Assembly: GCA_963576785.1 (NCBI GenBank)
Contig: OY756147.1
Location: forward strand, 2,170,001 to 2,234,000
Direction: 5' to 3'
From: Chlorophyllum brunneum
Taxonomy: Eukaryota; Basidiomycota; Agaricomycetes; Agaricales; Agaricaceae
Length of the DNA stretch: 64,000 nucleotides
Below are positions 12,627 through 24,827 of the stretch, in pieces (positions within the stretch are counted from its first letter, which is position 1; each line of letters starts with the position of its first letter). A model generated the notes under the pieces. The model had not been told where the DNA came from, made no database searches, and worked only from the letters and a program-made list of their open reading frames with translations. Position numbers and translations under genes: made by a program.

Positions 12627-13868
12627 TCAGTACCCTAGGCCACTTCCACACTTTCTCCTCACTTCCTGATCAACCCATCCGATATAAGGCAGATCTGACC
12701 AAGGCATCTTCTTCACTATCGGTACCCTCGGTGTCCCATCCGACTGCGCGTCAATCACTGTCTTCAACGCTCTCTCGGCTCTCTCTCGTGCATCGTCACC
12801 ATCAAGATGAATGTCCAAGATGGGAATGTTCAGGAGGTTCGGATTCTCGAAAAACTCAGTTACGTCGCTGCCCGAAAAATCGAGGGTCTGGAGTTTAACA
12901 AATTGTGCGGAGACCGCGGCGCGACTGATGAACTCTTTGTATCGCCTACAAGGGATATTGGGTCCATTACAACGGTACCTCCGTCCGAACAACCGTAGAG
13001 TCTTGATCCCAGGAAGATCAAGATGCTGGAGTGTCTCGTACATACCGACATCCGAACGAATGTCGAGAGATTGGAGATTTGGTAAAGTGACGAGGGGGCG
13101 TTGGGTGGGGTTGACAGGGGCATCTGGATTTCGACGAAGTTTCAAGAGGATTTCCTCCGCTGAAGTTGAGGCGGAAAAGAAATCATACGCCTCGTCTGGG
13201 GACATCATGACAGAGAGTGTGATGGAGCGAAGCTGGTGCCATGGGAAGCCCACCACAGCAATCCTGAACGAGGAGATGTCCCAATCATATTCGTAGTACT
13301 TGTCCCAGAACAGGCGGCGCAGTGCTGGCAGTCTATTGATGTTGGTGAGGAGCTTGTCATCAAGTTCCTGAGAACACGAAGAGACAACTTCGAGTTCTTC
13401 CATGCTATAGGCTGTATCCAGTGGGAGTTTGGCAAATTCCTCAGCGCTCTCATCAAGGAAGAACACTCTGAAGGATCTCCACCGTTTCAAGTCAGGCAGG
13501 AGAAGTTCCATCATGGCGATCGCATTTTCTGGACTACCAGTGTCACCGAGATCACCATAGGTAAGGTCCTCAGGGCCGTAACAGTCCACATCGATGGGTA
13601 TCGTGCGAGATCTCTCAATCCAAAGCCTGATGAGAGGCTTTGGGGGATAATCCGGAGTAAGGTGTCCGACTTGAATCTGGGCCCAAAGTTGGGGAGACGT
13701 GACGGCGACCTCCCGCCATCTATGGGAAACGGAGCAGAGAAGCGACCTGGCCCTGCATGAAACCAGTGGCTTGCCCATCACACCCCCCTCGCTGTCGCGA
13801 GCTTTCACATAATGAAGGAATATCGATGAAAGGAGCTCATCAGGTAGGCCACCGATGTCACTATCCAT
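12627..13868 (-). CDS. F-box protein with LRR-like C-terminal region
   Basis: Single-exon gene of 413 residues if started at the ATG at 13868 (MDSDIGGLPDELLS). Residues 5 to about 55 form an F-box: LPDELLSSIFLHYV and then SVSHRWREVAVTSPQLWAQI. The rest has weak leucine-rich spacing typical of basidiomycete F-box proteins, which present substrates to SCF ubiquitin ligases through Skp1. The reading frame is intact, unlike its partner at 7626-8967. Compared with that copy it stops earlier: the TGA at 12627-12629 replaces a CGA-type codon, and the following bases remain similar to the partner for another 200 or more. The substrate cannot be predicted. Confidence 0.88.
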   Translation of the reverse strand: MDSDIGGLPDELLSSIFLHYVKARDSEGGVMGKPLVSCRARSLLCSVSHRWREVAVTSPQLWAQIQVGHLTPDYPPKPLIRLWIERSRTIPIDVDCYGPEDLTYGDLGDTGSPENAIAMMELLLPDLKRWRSFRVFFLDESAEEFAKLPLDTAYSMEELEVVSSCSQELDDKLLTNINRLPALRRLFWDKYYEYDWDISSFRIAVVGFPWHQLRSITLSVMMSPDEAYDFFSASTSAEEILLKLRRNPDAPVNPTQRPLVTLPNLQSLDIRSDVGMYETLQHLDLPGIKTLRLFGRRYRCNGPNIPCRRYKEFISRAAVSAQFVKLQTLDFSGSDVTEFFENPNLLNIPILDIHLDGDDARERAERALKTVIDAQSDGTPRVPIVKKMPWSDLPYIGWVDQEVRRKCGSGLGY

Positions 13869-15639
13869 GATCTTCCGCCCTGAAAGGAAGTGTCTGTATG
13901 AGCGTGAATGTCCCAAAGCCTGAGAAAAATAGTATATCCTGACCTTAAACCGCGCTGGAATATCGCAGTTGGGTGAAGGGCTCACGTTGGAAATAACATG
14001 GCAACGACGGATGGCGTCGATGTGACATGTCACTGAATGGGCCCTCTGGGCCAGCTCGACGCACCCGATGAAGGAAACTTAGCCTAAGCCTGCCGCCCTG
14101 TCTGGAAGAATCATTCTGGAAGACGATTCCAAGGAAACTATGCATCAAACATCACGTACGCCAGTTTGCGAAGAATCCCTGCCAGTGTTTGCTTTGACGA
14201 AGTAACCCACAGCAGGCGCGAGATTCTGCAGCTGACCATCAGTAATGCTCTGTATATCTAGAGTGGAGATCACGTTCGAACTGGGGGGGAGGGCCGCTGC
14301 AACTAAAAATACTCTCAGTTTGCCTCACGAAATATCCGGGAACGCGAACAAGAGAAATACGATGTTTAAGGCAGAAGAGAGCAGGAGAAGTGCACGGAAA
14401 GAAAGCCTAGAGATGTACACACAAAGAGAGCCTCTCCACCCTATACACACCTTCCGCCCGAAAGAAGTGTCTCTACTCGTGTAGTTTACTGACACATGAG
14501 TGGTAAGCCACCTTTCTAGGCATACCCATATTTAAACAGACCTTTAATTAACCCCGCGGAAAAATTAGATGGTGGTGGGGCATCGAGGCTATGGTCTATT
14601 TTCATCAGAGACAGCTCGGACGCGAATAGGGCATTACATGACTGACAATTCGATTGAGGCAGCCCAGCGCCCAGATCATCTGCGCAGACCACAGTGCACC
14701 GTGCCTTCCCATCAACACAAGACACTGATCTTGAACTAAAGCGACGGGTGTGCAGTTGTATATACCCGGTCTCCCCCTAGGGGTAGCTTGGAGTGCAATG
14801 GTAGTGGCGGTATACACTCGTGTACTCGTTGAACCAACTCTACCTTTGCAAAGCAACTTATTCATGGGAATCAGAACGCAATGTCAACGCGTAGATGGAA
14901 CACGAGAGTTTTTCCTGTATGCATCCCCCAAGTGCAGAGGGTCAAATCTCACCTCGGTAGCTGGTGGAAGTGGTAGACTCCGGGCTTATTGTCACCATCA
15001 GGCTTGACTCGGCTTATAGTTATCCGGTCCCGTCTTATTCGCCTCCGAACAGTTTATGGCGAAGACTGCCTTGCTTCGGCGATGTCATGTACGAGGCGGG
15101 CTTCCTGTGTTTCGTACTCAGGGTCACCTTGAACCGAGGTTGATACCCGGTTGTGTAGATATTTAGCTCAATAAAACCTCTTCAAATAGGCGTCGTGAAG
15201 AAGCCCTCGTAGCTGTTACCTTGGTTGTCACTTTCGGCAGCTCCATCTTGATTGACCGGGTGATATCGGTAGTCGCGGACAACTTACCAAGGGAATGTGA
15301 AGTACAACCATGTGTCCCAAGCAGAACTTCTCCTACACCCCGGCTACCGGCAGGGGTTTGCGCGAAGTAGAGTTAATCACGCTACTTTCAATCCTGTGAA
15401 CCCACGAAAAGCACAGAACCTCTGTCAGCACTGTCGAATGAAATCCGCATCCAAATCATCTCCTTTTGACATCTCAAAGCCGCTAAAGCTGCATTCGCCT
15501 TGATCGAAGTCATCGAAGGATGTTTGATAAGTGTCGATTATCATAGAGCTACGTATGTTTTTTTAGACATCACTTCAATCGGGTGCGTTGTTATTGGAAG
15601 AGAAGAAACCATGAAACTACTATTAAGATAAAACACTAT
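13869..15639. other. intergenic, no gene recognised
   Basis: The left 60 bases are the presumed 5' leader of the F-box gene and share words with the flank of its decayed copy. The remainder has only short open frames with no recognisable motif or splice-linked exons. Confidence 0.5.
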
Positions 15640-18048
15640 TTATTTCTTGTTCGGGTCTTCCATATGTCCTTCGCTAATGTTGTTCAATTTGTCTTCATTT
15701 GCGTCCAATCGGTAAACGGAAATCCAGACTAGGATACCCGTGACGAACGCAAGAACAGCCATGACACCGTAGTTCCAAACGAGGAGAGGGTCCGCGGCGA
15801 GTGCTATTAGTTGGTCATGTTAGCTCTGTGCTCTTAGCTATCCAAAATGTAATACGCACAGACGAAAGCCTCAGCCAAAGCAGAAGCAATGGCGCTAGTG
15901 AAAAGGAAGATAGCCATGACCAAGGATTTCATGTTCTTGGGTGCCTTCGTGAAGGCGTACTCCAATCCGGTGATCGAGGCAAAGATTTCACTAAACGCAA
16001 TAAGAACATAACTGCGTGGATGGGAATAGCATCAGCGTCAAATTCTCATAAGAAGGGTGGAGGCCCGAGCAAGTACTCACGCTCCGGTCTGGATCCAAAC
16101 ATTGAGTGGTGATACTCCTTCCTTACACTCGCCAGCTTGGTAACCGCAAGGGTTCGTCTTGTAGATGTAGTGTTGGACAACTGCAGCCCAAATCATAGCG
16201 GCTGCGCCCGTGAAGAAACCGAGTGTGATCTTTTTGAGGGCACTGAAGTTTACACCAGCACGGCGGAGAAGGGGATATAACTTTACATCGCGGAAAGTCA
16301 CGATGAATTAGTATACTGGCGGTGAACTAAGACTGAGACGATAACTCACGAACAAGTCGCAGATGGGGATGAAGATAATCAAAGCGAAGGGGTCCAAATT
16401 AGACAAAACGTCATTGGGGAGACCGTGGGTTGACATGGTTGCGGCCTGGGAAGTCAAGTTGTTGTTCAATTGACTGTATGTAAGCCCTTCGTTGAACGAG
16501 ATCAGTGAAATGACAATGGTCATAAATCAAGAATCGACATACAGTAGATCGGATACCAGCAGAACACACTGCAAGCCTTCAACCCACGTCGAACCTCCTC
16601 AACCCAGTTGTCGTCAAATGTCATCCAGGCCGGTTTGGGACCTTGGATATTGCTAGGTTTCACGTTCTCCCAGAAGTCGTCAGTTGACATGTTCTTGTAA
16701 GTCCGGTATGGGTTCCAGCTCCAGCGTCCCCTGGCAGCGTACGCCCATAGACGAACGGCAGTTTCGAGGACTGAACCGGTCGGTGGCGAACGGATATAAC
16801 GGTTGCGACCAACCCAGAGAACGATCGGGCAGAGAAGGAACACGACGGTTGGAAGAGTGTAGGCGAGGTAAAACCCGACGAACTTGGGTCGAAATTTAGG
16901 AACATCAAAATACGAGTTAAAATCACCATTTTACCTTCTCGGAGTAGGTCATGGAGATCTGGCCAATGAGGGCACCGATGTTGATGAACAGATAGAAGTA
17001 CTGATCAAGATCAGGGTCAGGGAAATTTGCGGTGTAAGGTGGGAGAACATGGTACAAACCATGTAGACACGGGATATAGTCATCACAGGATCTACAATTA
17101 CCCGTTCTCCATCCTTGGTCGTGATAACAAAAGCCTTCTTGCGCCTGTATTGTTCTGCAATCAGGGGCGAAATGTTGGCTTTAAATAGACCAGTACCTGG
17201 TAGAGCTGCTTCAGTAATGATGCCAAGAACATATTTCATGTTACCCACCGAGGCCCATAACAATGAGAGCTACCGAGAAAGCACCAATGGCACTCTGATG
17301 CTCAATGACACCGGGAACAGCAGCGACGATCAGGATGATGTGGCCGATAAGAGCGATGAAAACGGCCCAGCAAATTGTCTTGTAGCGACCCCAATATGTA
17401 TCCGCGATCCAGGCTCCCAAAAGTGGCGTCACATAGCACCTGGGAGGAGATGATAAACTGAAAAGATGCATTCTCGTCCGCGAGAACACTTACCAGAATT
17501 GATAGAAGGTCGTGAGACCGGTTGAAGCACGTTGGCCCATCCCCAAAGCACCAGCCTGCCCATTCAGTCCACCCGCACCAGTGTGCGAACCTTTAGGAAG
17601 GGGTTGTTGGATAAAGTTCGTCTATGGAGGAGTCGGTCAGAATTAGTGGAGATAAGGGGGGTCTGGGACTTACGAAAACCACACTGGAGCCGTAGAACTA
17701 GATAGATATTCAGACTTAGATATTTTCTATTATTACTCGAAATACTGTGCTCACCGAAAAACGTTCCGCTAGCTCGACGACGGCGATAACTAGAACTTAT
17801 TTAGAAGTGTTGAAAAGGAAACGAGCACGCCACTCACGATAGGCGTTCCAGGGAATCGTATCAGCCACACGTCTCAGAGTCAATTTCTCCTCCTCAGTTG
17901 GAAACTCTAGCCCATCATGGATCCCATCCAATTCCGGTTCGGAGTCGGATGTACTCCTTGACTCCACGTCACGTTTCTCGTCTACATGAGCATGCTTGAC
18001 CTCGCTTATAGCAACGAGAGCACCATCGTCGTGCTGTATCCCAGACAT
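15640..18048 (-). CDS. POT/PTR2 proton-coupled oligopeptide transporter
   Basis: Plasma-membrane di/tripeptide-proton symporter of the POT (PTR2) family. The start at 18048 gives an acidic N-terminal tail ending EFPTEEEKLTLRRVAD. Next come VVELAERF (ExxER proton-coupling motif), a tiny 24-nt exon FYGSSVVF, CYVTPLLGAWIADTYWGRY, GTGLFKANISPLIAEQY and the YFYLFINIG signature. A large central loop (WENVKPS..WMTFDD) separates the two six-helix halves. The last exons contain VQHYIYKTNPCGY, SEIFASITGLEYAFTKAPKNM and the end EDPNKK. About ten short introns interrupt the gene. It lies head-to-head with a close paralogue at 20114. No lesion was seen. Confidence 0.93.
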
Positions 18049-19214
18049 GATATTTTATTCAGTCCTCGACGAAAACAGCACCACAGAGCGGAAAACTGGG
18101 GACGGTAGGAAGAGGTCAAAGGGATGAGGTGGCCTCACGGAAATTTTGAATACTCAGCCTTATATGAATTCCCTGTGCCCAGGAACAGTTTCTTGCTACA
18201 AGCGATTCGCGAGTCTTCACATTCAGAACCTAGATGTTACATGTGGTGGTGGAAGCGTTTGGCAGGACGTCAAGCTAAATATAGAAACAAGGTTCGAAAT
18301 TGTTGGCAAGATGATGTCAAATCCTGAGTACTGGCGTGTGCTTGTATGTGTAGGTCAATATCCGGCTTTTGGTTCCCAGGTCTGTCAGTAATAAGCGATT
18401 TGATGAATCTGGGTCGGATCTAGGCGTCCTGGGGGAGGAGAAACGAAATTAATGTTGCATCTTCAGAGAAGAGAAGACATTTAGCACCAAGGAGTGCAGC
18501 GGCCTGCCGAACGAGATAAAGATGCTGACAGCGAAGCTGACTATCTTCAATACAGTCTCGCCGATGTTCTCCACAGGATGTGAGCATGTGGAAGTTGCAC
18601 CGCAGGCGTGGTACCTTGACCTATTTCAAGACTGGCAGCCGTCCATATCTGTTGGGTGGCTGCGCCCAACCATGAGGTGCATGCTTTCCTGTTAGATCAT
18701 GATCTACTTGGCAGTCTCCGATTCGAACCTTTACCCCATTTGACCATTCCGGAAGCCGCATGGATAGCCGAGTGGCCGCATTTGCATTAAGAAGGGAACT
18801 GGGTGTTCATGAGAAAGAGACTACCAGGCGCCACGTCTCTGCCAGTTTGCTAAATCAGGCCATCACAGGGAATGTTGTTTGCGTCAAAGACAAAGAGGAG
18901 AGCGCCCGACGTCATGACAGTTCTTGAAGGAGGAAAATCGGAAATGGACACCAAAGTATGGAGCAAAGGCGGTGGGAATGAGACCATTTCGATTAAGCTA
19001 CTCTATGCGGTACATCGGTGCATGAGGTGAAAGCAACCGACTGGCCCATCAATTGAAACCTAATGCAACAATGGCCGGGGCCAACGCGGTCGGAGGTACG
19101 ACCACAAGGGCTTGGAGAAGCCAGCATGAGACAAGATCCGGGGTTGGCAAGTGGGGGTCAAGTAATGATGCATACTCACATTTGACCATCATACCCGATC
19201 CTGAGAAGCTTCGC

Positions 19215-19556
19215 TTAGGAGCTGTTTGAATTGTAGGCCTCTAGACTCCGGACTAGCCACTCATGGACGTCTGAAGATAGGTAGGACGCCCCAGTGGCTA
19301 GATATCCAAGGCCAAGCTGAAAGAAATGGACATAAAATCCAAGCATGGCAATGGCTTTTGCCAACCAAAGAGTCCACCAAAATACCCATATGCAAACCGG
19401 GACAGCGAATTTGTACCCAGCATAGAGTGTGACGATGCCTGAGAATGCAAGGCGCGAAGTCCTATGAAAATAGCTAATGACGAGTAGGATTGCGAGGACG
19501 GAAAACTGGAACTTCAAAGCGAATTCTCCGATTATTGGCAGAGGATACCATGCCAT
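19215..19556 (-). CDS. possible small membrane protein, weak
   Basis: The longest open frame in the gap between the POT genes. The first ATG in frame is at 19556 and would give 113 residues with about three hydrophobic segments rich in Phe, Trp and Leu. The open frame extends upstream without another ATG, so an earlier exon is possible. I recognise no family. It may be a chance frame, and there is no supporting splice structure. Confidence 0.2.
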   Translation of the reverse strand: MAWYPLPIIGEFALKFQFSVLAILLVISYFHRTSRLAFSGIVTLYAGYKFAVPVCIWVFWWTLWLAKAIAMLGFYVHFFQLGLGYLATGASYLSSDVHEWLVRSLEAYNSNSS

Positions 19557-20057
19557 TATGATGATGAATCGAAGAACGACGTGTCTTCGGAGCCATTCAC
19601 AGGCACGTGACAGGCGGGACGAACCGAGAGAAAGTCTATTCACCAAGACTAACGCCCCTGAATTAAACCAGTACCTCCTCGAACGCGACTCCAATGAAGA
19701 TCCCTTCTGACGCTGGCAAGCAACCTGGCAAAGAATTGGCTCTCGGCACAAACCTAAATGTACATTGGCTTCAGCTAATGGATATCTTGTCAACTTCCCA
19801 CCCCTGGGCACCGAACCAACAACTCCACATTCAAAGAACGCGAACTCATCGCTGAACTACTTCAAAGATGGAACGGCATCAATATTACATGCTGTGCAAT
19901 ACCACGGGGCACTTCTGTGCCAAGATCAAATCGTGATAGAACTTGCGAAGGGTGGCCGTAAGAGCCTGATCGCATCGGAGCGCTGCAGGTACCTTTACCC
20001 CACTATCCTCATTGGAGCTAGTGCGAGAGAGATAAAATTAAACGGCCCCCTTCACAG

Positions 20058-20065
20058 TATAAAAA
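20058..20065 (+). promoter_or_regulatory. TATA box of the second POT gene
   Basis: TATAAAAA lies 49 bases upstream of the ATG at 20114. An out-of-frame ATG at 20074 opens a short reading frame ending at 20160, overlapping the main start, which could lower translation if it is in the transcript. Confidence 0.5.
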
Positions 20066-20113
20066 CCTCCCACATGGGTATTCAGCGTCTGGTTTCCAGC
20101 CTTTTCCCCTGTG

Positions 20114-22694
20114 ATGGCCGTTGTTCACCCCGACAATCCCTCCCTTGTTACTCCAAGTGATATTAACGTCCGGGAAAAACAGGACATGGACGAAAAGACA
20201 GCCCCGAGTGATGAGATTATCACTGACGGACTGGACGTGGATGACGCCCACACGGGATTAGAGTTCCCCACAGATGAGGAGCGAGTTACCTTGCGTCGTG
20301 TTGCCGATGCTCTGCCTTGGACTTCATACCGTACGCCTCCCCGTCTTTCATCCAGTCACTCCTCACCAATCAGTATATCCTAGTCATCGCCTTCGTGGAA
20401 CTTGCCGAGAGGTTTTCGGTGAGCTTGAAGTTTTCTTCCGTACCTCAGAGTCTTGAGACTAATGGAGTATAGTTCTATGGATCGTCCGTTGTATTCGTAA
20501 GTACTCAATCCCTCTACCCCAAAACAGTTTACCAAATAGCTGTAGACGAACTTCATTCAACAAACCCTCCCTCCCGGTTCCCGCACCGGCGCTGCTGGTC
20601 TCAATGGTGTAGCCGGCGCGCTTGGTTTGGGTCAACAGACAGCGACAGGTCTCACCACCTTTTACCAATTCTGGTACGGTCAGAGGAACCGTTTTTGGGG
20701 ACTTTCACTAATACCCTGGCAGGTGTTACATTACCCCCCTCTATGGTGCCTATATCGCAGACACCCGTTGGGGACGATATAAGACTATTTGTGTCGCTGT
20801 AGTCATCGCTCTTATCGGACACATCATTTTGATTGTCGCTGCTGTTCCTGGTGTTATTGAGCACAAGAGCGCTTTGGGTGCCTTCATTGTCGGAATGATC
20901 GTCACAGGTTTTGGTGCGTCTCTTCGCTTTCTATTTCTTCAGACACGATCTTACCTTGGCTATAGGTACTGGCATGTTCAAGTCCAACATTTCACCGTTG
21001 ATCGCTGAACAATACAAGAGAACTAAAATCTTTGTCGTTACGACTCGCCATGGTGAAAGGGTCATAGTCGATCCAGCCCTGACCATTTCCCGCATGTACA
21101 TGGTGAGTCAACCGTACTTGTCGGCTCTATAACACGTGCAGACAAAGCTCCCCTATAGTATTTTTATCTTTTCATCAATATCGGCTCGGTCATCGGTCAA
21201 ATTTCAATGACCTACGCTGAGAAAGTACGTCTCTTCCCAATTCCCTTTCTGAAACCATAATTCTAAGTAATCCCTAGTTCGTCGGCTTTTACCTAGCTTA
21301 CACCTTGCCCACTGTCGTGTTCCTCCTTTGCCCCTTGGTTCTTTTCTTCGGGCGCCATCGCTATATCCGAACACCTCCCACGCAATCCGTGTTCTCCACT
21401 GCCTTACGATTGTGGGGGTTTGCCTCACGTGGCCGATGGAGTATCAACCCTCTCAAGACATTGCGAAATCTCCGGGCTGATGATTTCTGGGAGAACGTGA
21501 AACCTAGCAGGATTAGCGAGAAGAACAGACCTAAATGGATGAATTTCGATGACCTATGGGTCGATGAAGTACGGAGAGGCTTCAAAGCTTGTGCTGTCTT
21601 CTGTTGGTACCCACTCTGGTGTGAGTAGTGTTGGGTTATCTGTCTGCGCATAGGACTCACAGTGTAATTCATTCTTTAGGGCTAACCTACAACCAGATCA
21701 ATAACAACCTGTTGTCCCAGGCCGCTACCATGGACACTCATGGATTGCCCAACGATATTTTGTCCAATCTTGACCCCCTTGCTATAATTATCATCATTCC
21801 GATCTGTGACTTGCTTGTGCGTGTCCTTGTATCTCATCTCCTTCGAAGTTACTCATCTCGCGATTACGATTCGCGTTTTAGGTATATCCAGCTCTTCGCA
21901 GACTAGGAATCAACTTTAGTGCCTTGAAAAAGATCACCGGTGGATTTGCGATAGGTGCGTTTCAGGAATTCCTTTATTTTTGTATCTTGTCGATTGATGG
22001 CATTCCTTCAGGTGCCTTGGCCATGGTGTGGGCAGCTGGTTTGTCCATGTGTTTCTACATCGCCTTTTGTCTGCTGACTCCAATCCCTTTCCTAGTTGTG
22101 CAACACTACATCTACAAGGTTAGTCAAACTTCCGCAGGGTTCTTACGCCACAACTAACTCCGACCATAGACAAACCCCTGTGGTTACTCGGCTGCGACGT
22201 GCAAGGATGCGGAGGGAAATGTCCGTGTGTCACCGCTGAACGTCTGGATACAATCCGGATCGTGAGTGCTGACTGCTTTTTTCAAATTTTCTCTGTTCAT
22301 CTCTAATCCGTTCATTTCAGGTATATTTTTATCGCGCTAAGCGAAATTTTTGCCTCAATCACGGGTTTGGAGTACGCATTTACGAAAGCGCCGAAGAACA
22401 TGCGGTCGTTGGTGATGGCTGTGTTCTTGTTTACAACGGCAATTGCATCTGCTCTCGGTGAAGCCTTCGTCTGTGAGTATTTCCTTCCTTTACCTCATTT
22501 GAGACGGCCAATAATGCCCGACCCCGTTAGCCCTGGCCGGAGACCCATTATTAGTTTGGAACTATAGTGTTATGGCGGTATTGGCTGGCGTTGGTGGTGT
22601 CTTCTTCTGGTTCTCGGTAAGGAAGTTGGATAGGGATGAAGATAAGCTTAACAATTTGGGCTCGGGTCATGTTGGAGTAAATGATAAGGTGTAA
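20114..22694 (+). CDS. POT/PTR2 proton-coupled oligopeptide transporter, second copy
   Basis: Paralogue of the 15640-18048 gene in the opposite orientation, with the same order of motifs. These are FPTDEERVTLRRVAD, VELAERFS, the 24-nt exon FYGSSVVF, CYITPLYGAYIADTRWGRY, GTGMFKSNISPLIAEQY, YFYLFINIG, WENVKPS, VQHYIYK and EYAFTKAPKNM. It ends with a charged tail and TAA at 22692-22694. The ATG at 20114 directly follows a GTG. The external loop after VQHYIYK differs: the minus gene has YQAGECKEG, this one YSAATCKDAEGN. Roughly a dozen introns of 45-65 nt fit GT-AG. A plasma-membrane peptide uptake role is expected from the family. Confidence 0.93.
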
Positions 22695-23448
22695 TTAATC
22701 ATACCATATCCTCCTCGGATCATGTAGTAGTGCTTCAGCAGTTACAGAGGAAGAGGTGTGTCACCTAGTAACAGGGTGTACTTTATCTTGAACAAAAGCA
22801 ACTTGGACCCTTACTTTTTTTCACCATGTGCTTCTGTTTCACCTACCAGGGGTACGCGGCCTAATCGGTCCAGTCCTTGGGCTTAAATCGTCGCCTTTGG
22901 AGTGGGACTTTTCCTTGGATCAATCACCAGTCTTCTAACCACGCGCGCACTACAATAAAAGGCCGCCGAGGGATACCGCAACACTCTGTCTCCGCTCGCA
23001 AAGGTTCAAAAAACGGCATCCAGAAGACCCCGTCCACGGAGATTGCGCCATACTTCTACTCAGCCCAGCTTCGGATGATGAACTTACCCTTGGTGACTGA
23101 CCTTTGTGTAATTGCCGTTCTGAAACACCCGATGTCTGGGGTAGAATTCCGCCAAGTACTCTCTGATTCTATGAAATACGTAGGTCCTTGCTTCGAACTC
23201 GAGCCCAATGGTTACCAAGCATAACTAAAGGCCACGAAGTCCCGCTTCGCACTGATTACCGCAGCTGAAGAAGTAAGTTGCTTTCGGCTGACGATCGTGT
23301 TATTAATGTGCGAAGGACACCAGAGATTGCGAGTCAGATAAACTAATGCAAAAAAAAAACGCCACGGTGAGAGATATATTATTCGAGGGACTGCAGTAGA
23401 ACAAAGTGAACCAAAACAAATATGTAAACCAGCAAAGCCACCAGAATC
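22695..23448. other. convergent intergenic region
   Basis: Lies between the 3' ends of the second POT gene and the F-box gene on the minus strand. An A9 run sits near 23350. The one longer open frame, 22877-23224, has no ATG-supported motif or homology that I can see. Confidence 0.5.
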
Positions 23449-24827
23449 TCACAAGGGTGGTGACAAGGGGCAGAATGAATAATTCTCAAGTTGCTTGAAA
23501 TTCTTGAACGACGATCGTGGGTACTTGCGATTACGACCAAGCCACCTACGTGCGACTTGACTAGGTTGGATATCGACAGGAATCCAAGTGTTTTCTGTGA
23601 TCCTACGCCATTCTACGTTTTGTTCCGAATCTGAATTATTGGGTTCAGAGGAAGAAGAAGAGGAGGAATGGGTCTTTTTGAGAACTTACGTGGAAGTGTG
23701 ATGATTGAGAGTGATGGACAAGCCAAACCCCATTCTTTCACAATTGAGAATTCACGATCGAGGTCGTATTCTATTTCGCTGGGACACCATTGTATTTCTC
23801 GTGTAAGCTTCAAACGTTGAAGTCTTCGGAAACGTGATAGATGTTGTGCGGTTTCATCCCGCAAAGTCTAACATAGAATCCGGCATCAGTAGAAAGACTC
23901 GTGAGTGATTATAAGAAAATACGGACCTGCGAGAGATGGGCGTCGACTACGAGCACATTCACAATTTGTAATACATATATGTCGGAAAGGTGTGTGGCGA
24001 TATGTCCGATCAAATCCCCATTCCACCCTCTACGGCGGCACGTGAGAACATTCAATGTTTCTGATGATGCCTGAGCAAGGGCAACTATGGGACCCTGACA
24101 TTCTTGTGTGGCATCCCAAATGAGAGAAGCTGAGCGTAATGGCAAGGGATAGGCGGGCGCCAAAGAATACAAATAGGCGCTACTTCCGGCATAGTGGTGT
24201 AGGTTAAGAAGCGTCGGCTTTCGGGGAATCCAACAATGCTCGCGACACCTGGAAGTGGTTCGTTCTAGGCTGACCTTTTCGTAGTGCGAGACTTCGAGGT
24301 ATTTGATCTTTGGGTGACGCTCGAGGAAATTGAGGAGTGGAATGGTGAGTGGAAGATATGTCTCGAAGTGGCGAAGTGAGGGGAACGAAAGTTGCGGCGT
24401 TGTGGTGGAGAAGAGGGAACACGTGAAATATGGATCGAATACGAGGAGTCTGAAATCCTGCAGATTGACCAATTTGAGGAGAGCGGTCTTGAAGTTGTGG
24501 TAGTATGAAGCCAGATAAACAGTATTAGGGGGTTCTGTAGGTCTGCGAGAAGCCGTATAAACAACGCGTTGTAAGCGCCACAAGGAAAACTCACATGTAT
24601 GATACTGAAAGGCTTTTGACCGAGCTTGCAGCCATTAAATTCGAACGTAGAGTGGTGCAGAACTGCATCAGGGAGGAAGAGGTATCCAAATAAACATTCG
24701 CGTATAGGGAACGTATGGCTAAAGAACGAAATAGGTGAGATGTTCTGCACAGTGTGAGTTGCGCCGATTTTGGAGAAAACCGAATGATTTCATGGAGGAC
24801 CTCCGGCGGAAGGATTATAAGTAACAT
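23449..24827 (-). CDS. F-box-type protein, four exons
   Basis: Exons on the minus strand: 24827-24595, 24542-23927, 23867-23690 and 23630-23449, 402 residues in frame. The N-terminus MLLIILPPEVLHEIIRF followed by CRTSHLFRSLAIRSLYANV is a short F-box. The middle has leucine-spaced blocks (PSLRHFETYLPL, LLNFLERHPKIKYLEVS) like LRR-type substrate-binding regions. The C-terminus carries EWRRITENTWIPV, a tryptophan/arginine motif I associate with this basidiomycete class. It is expected to be a substrate adaptor for an SCF ubiquitin ligase. It is unrelated in detail to the 12627 gene and appears intact. Confidence 0.8.

Larger units (their letters stand above)
18049..20113. other. shared upstream region of two divergent peptide transporters
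   Basis: About 2 kb lies between the starts of the two POT genes and probably holds both promoters. Apart from the weak hydrophobic frame at 19215-19556 and a TATA box at 20058, I recognise nothing. Confidence 0.5.

Noticed and set aside
13236..13760. 174-codon open frame on the plus strand
   Set aside because: It lies antisense inside the F-box gene at 12627-13868 and has no motif.
22877..23224. 115-codon open frame
   Set aside because: No homology that I can see and no promoter or splice support.
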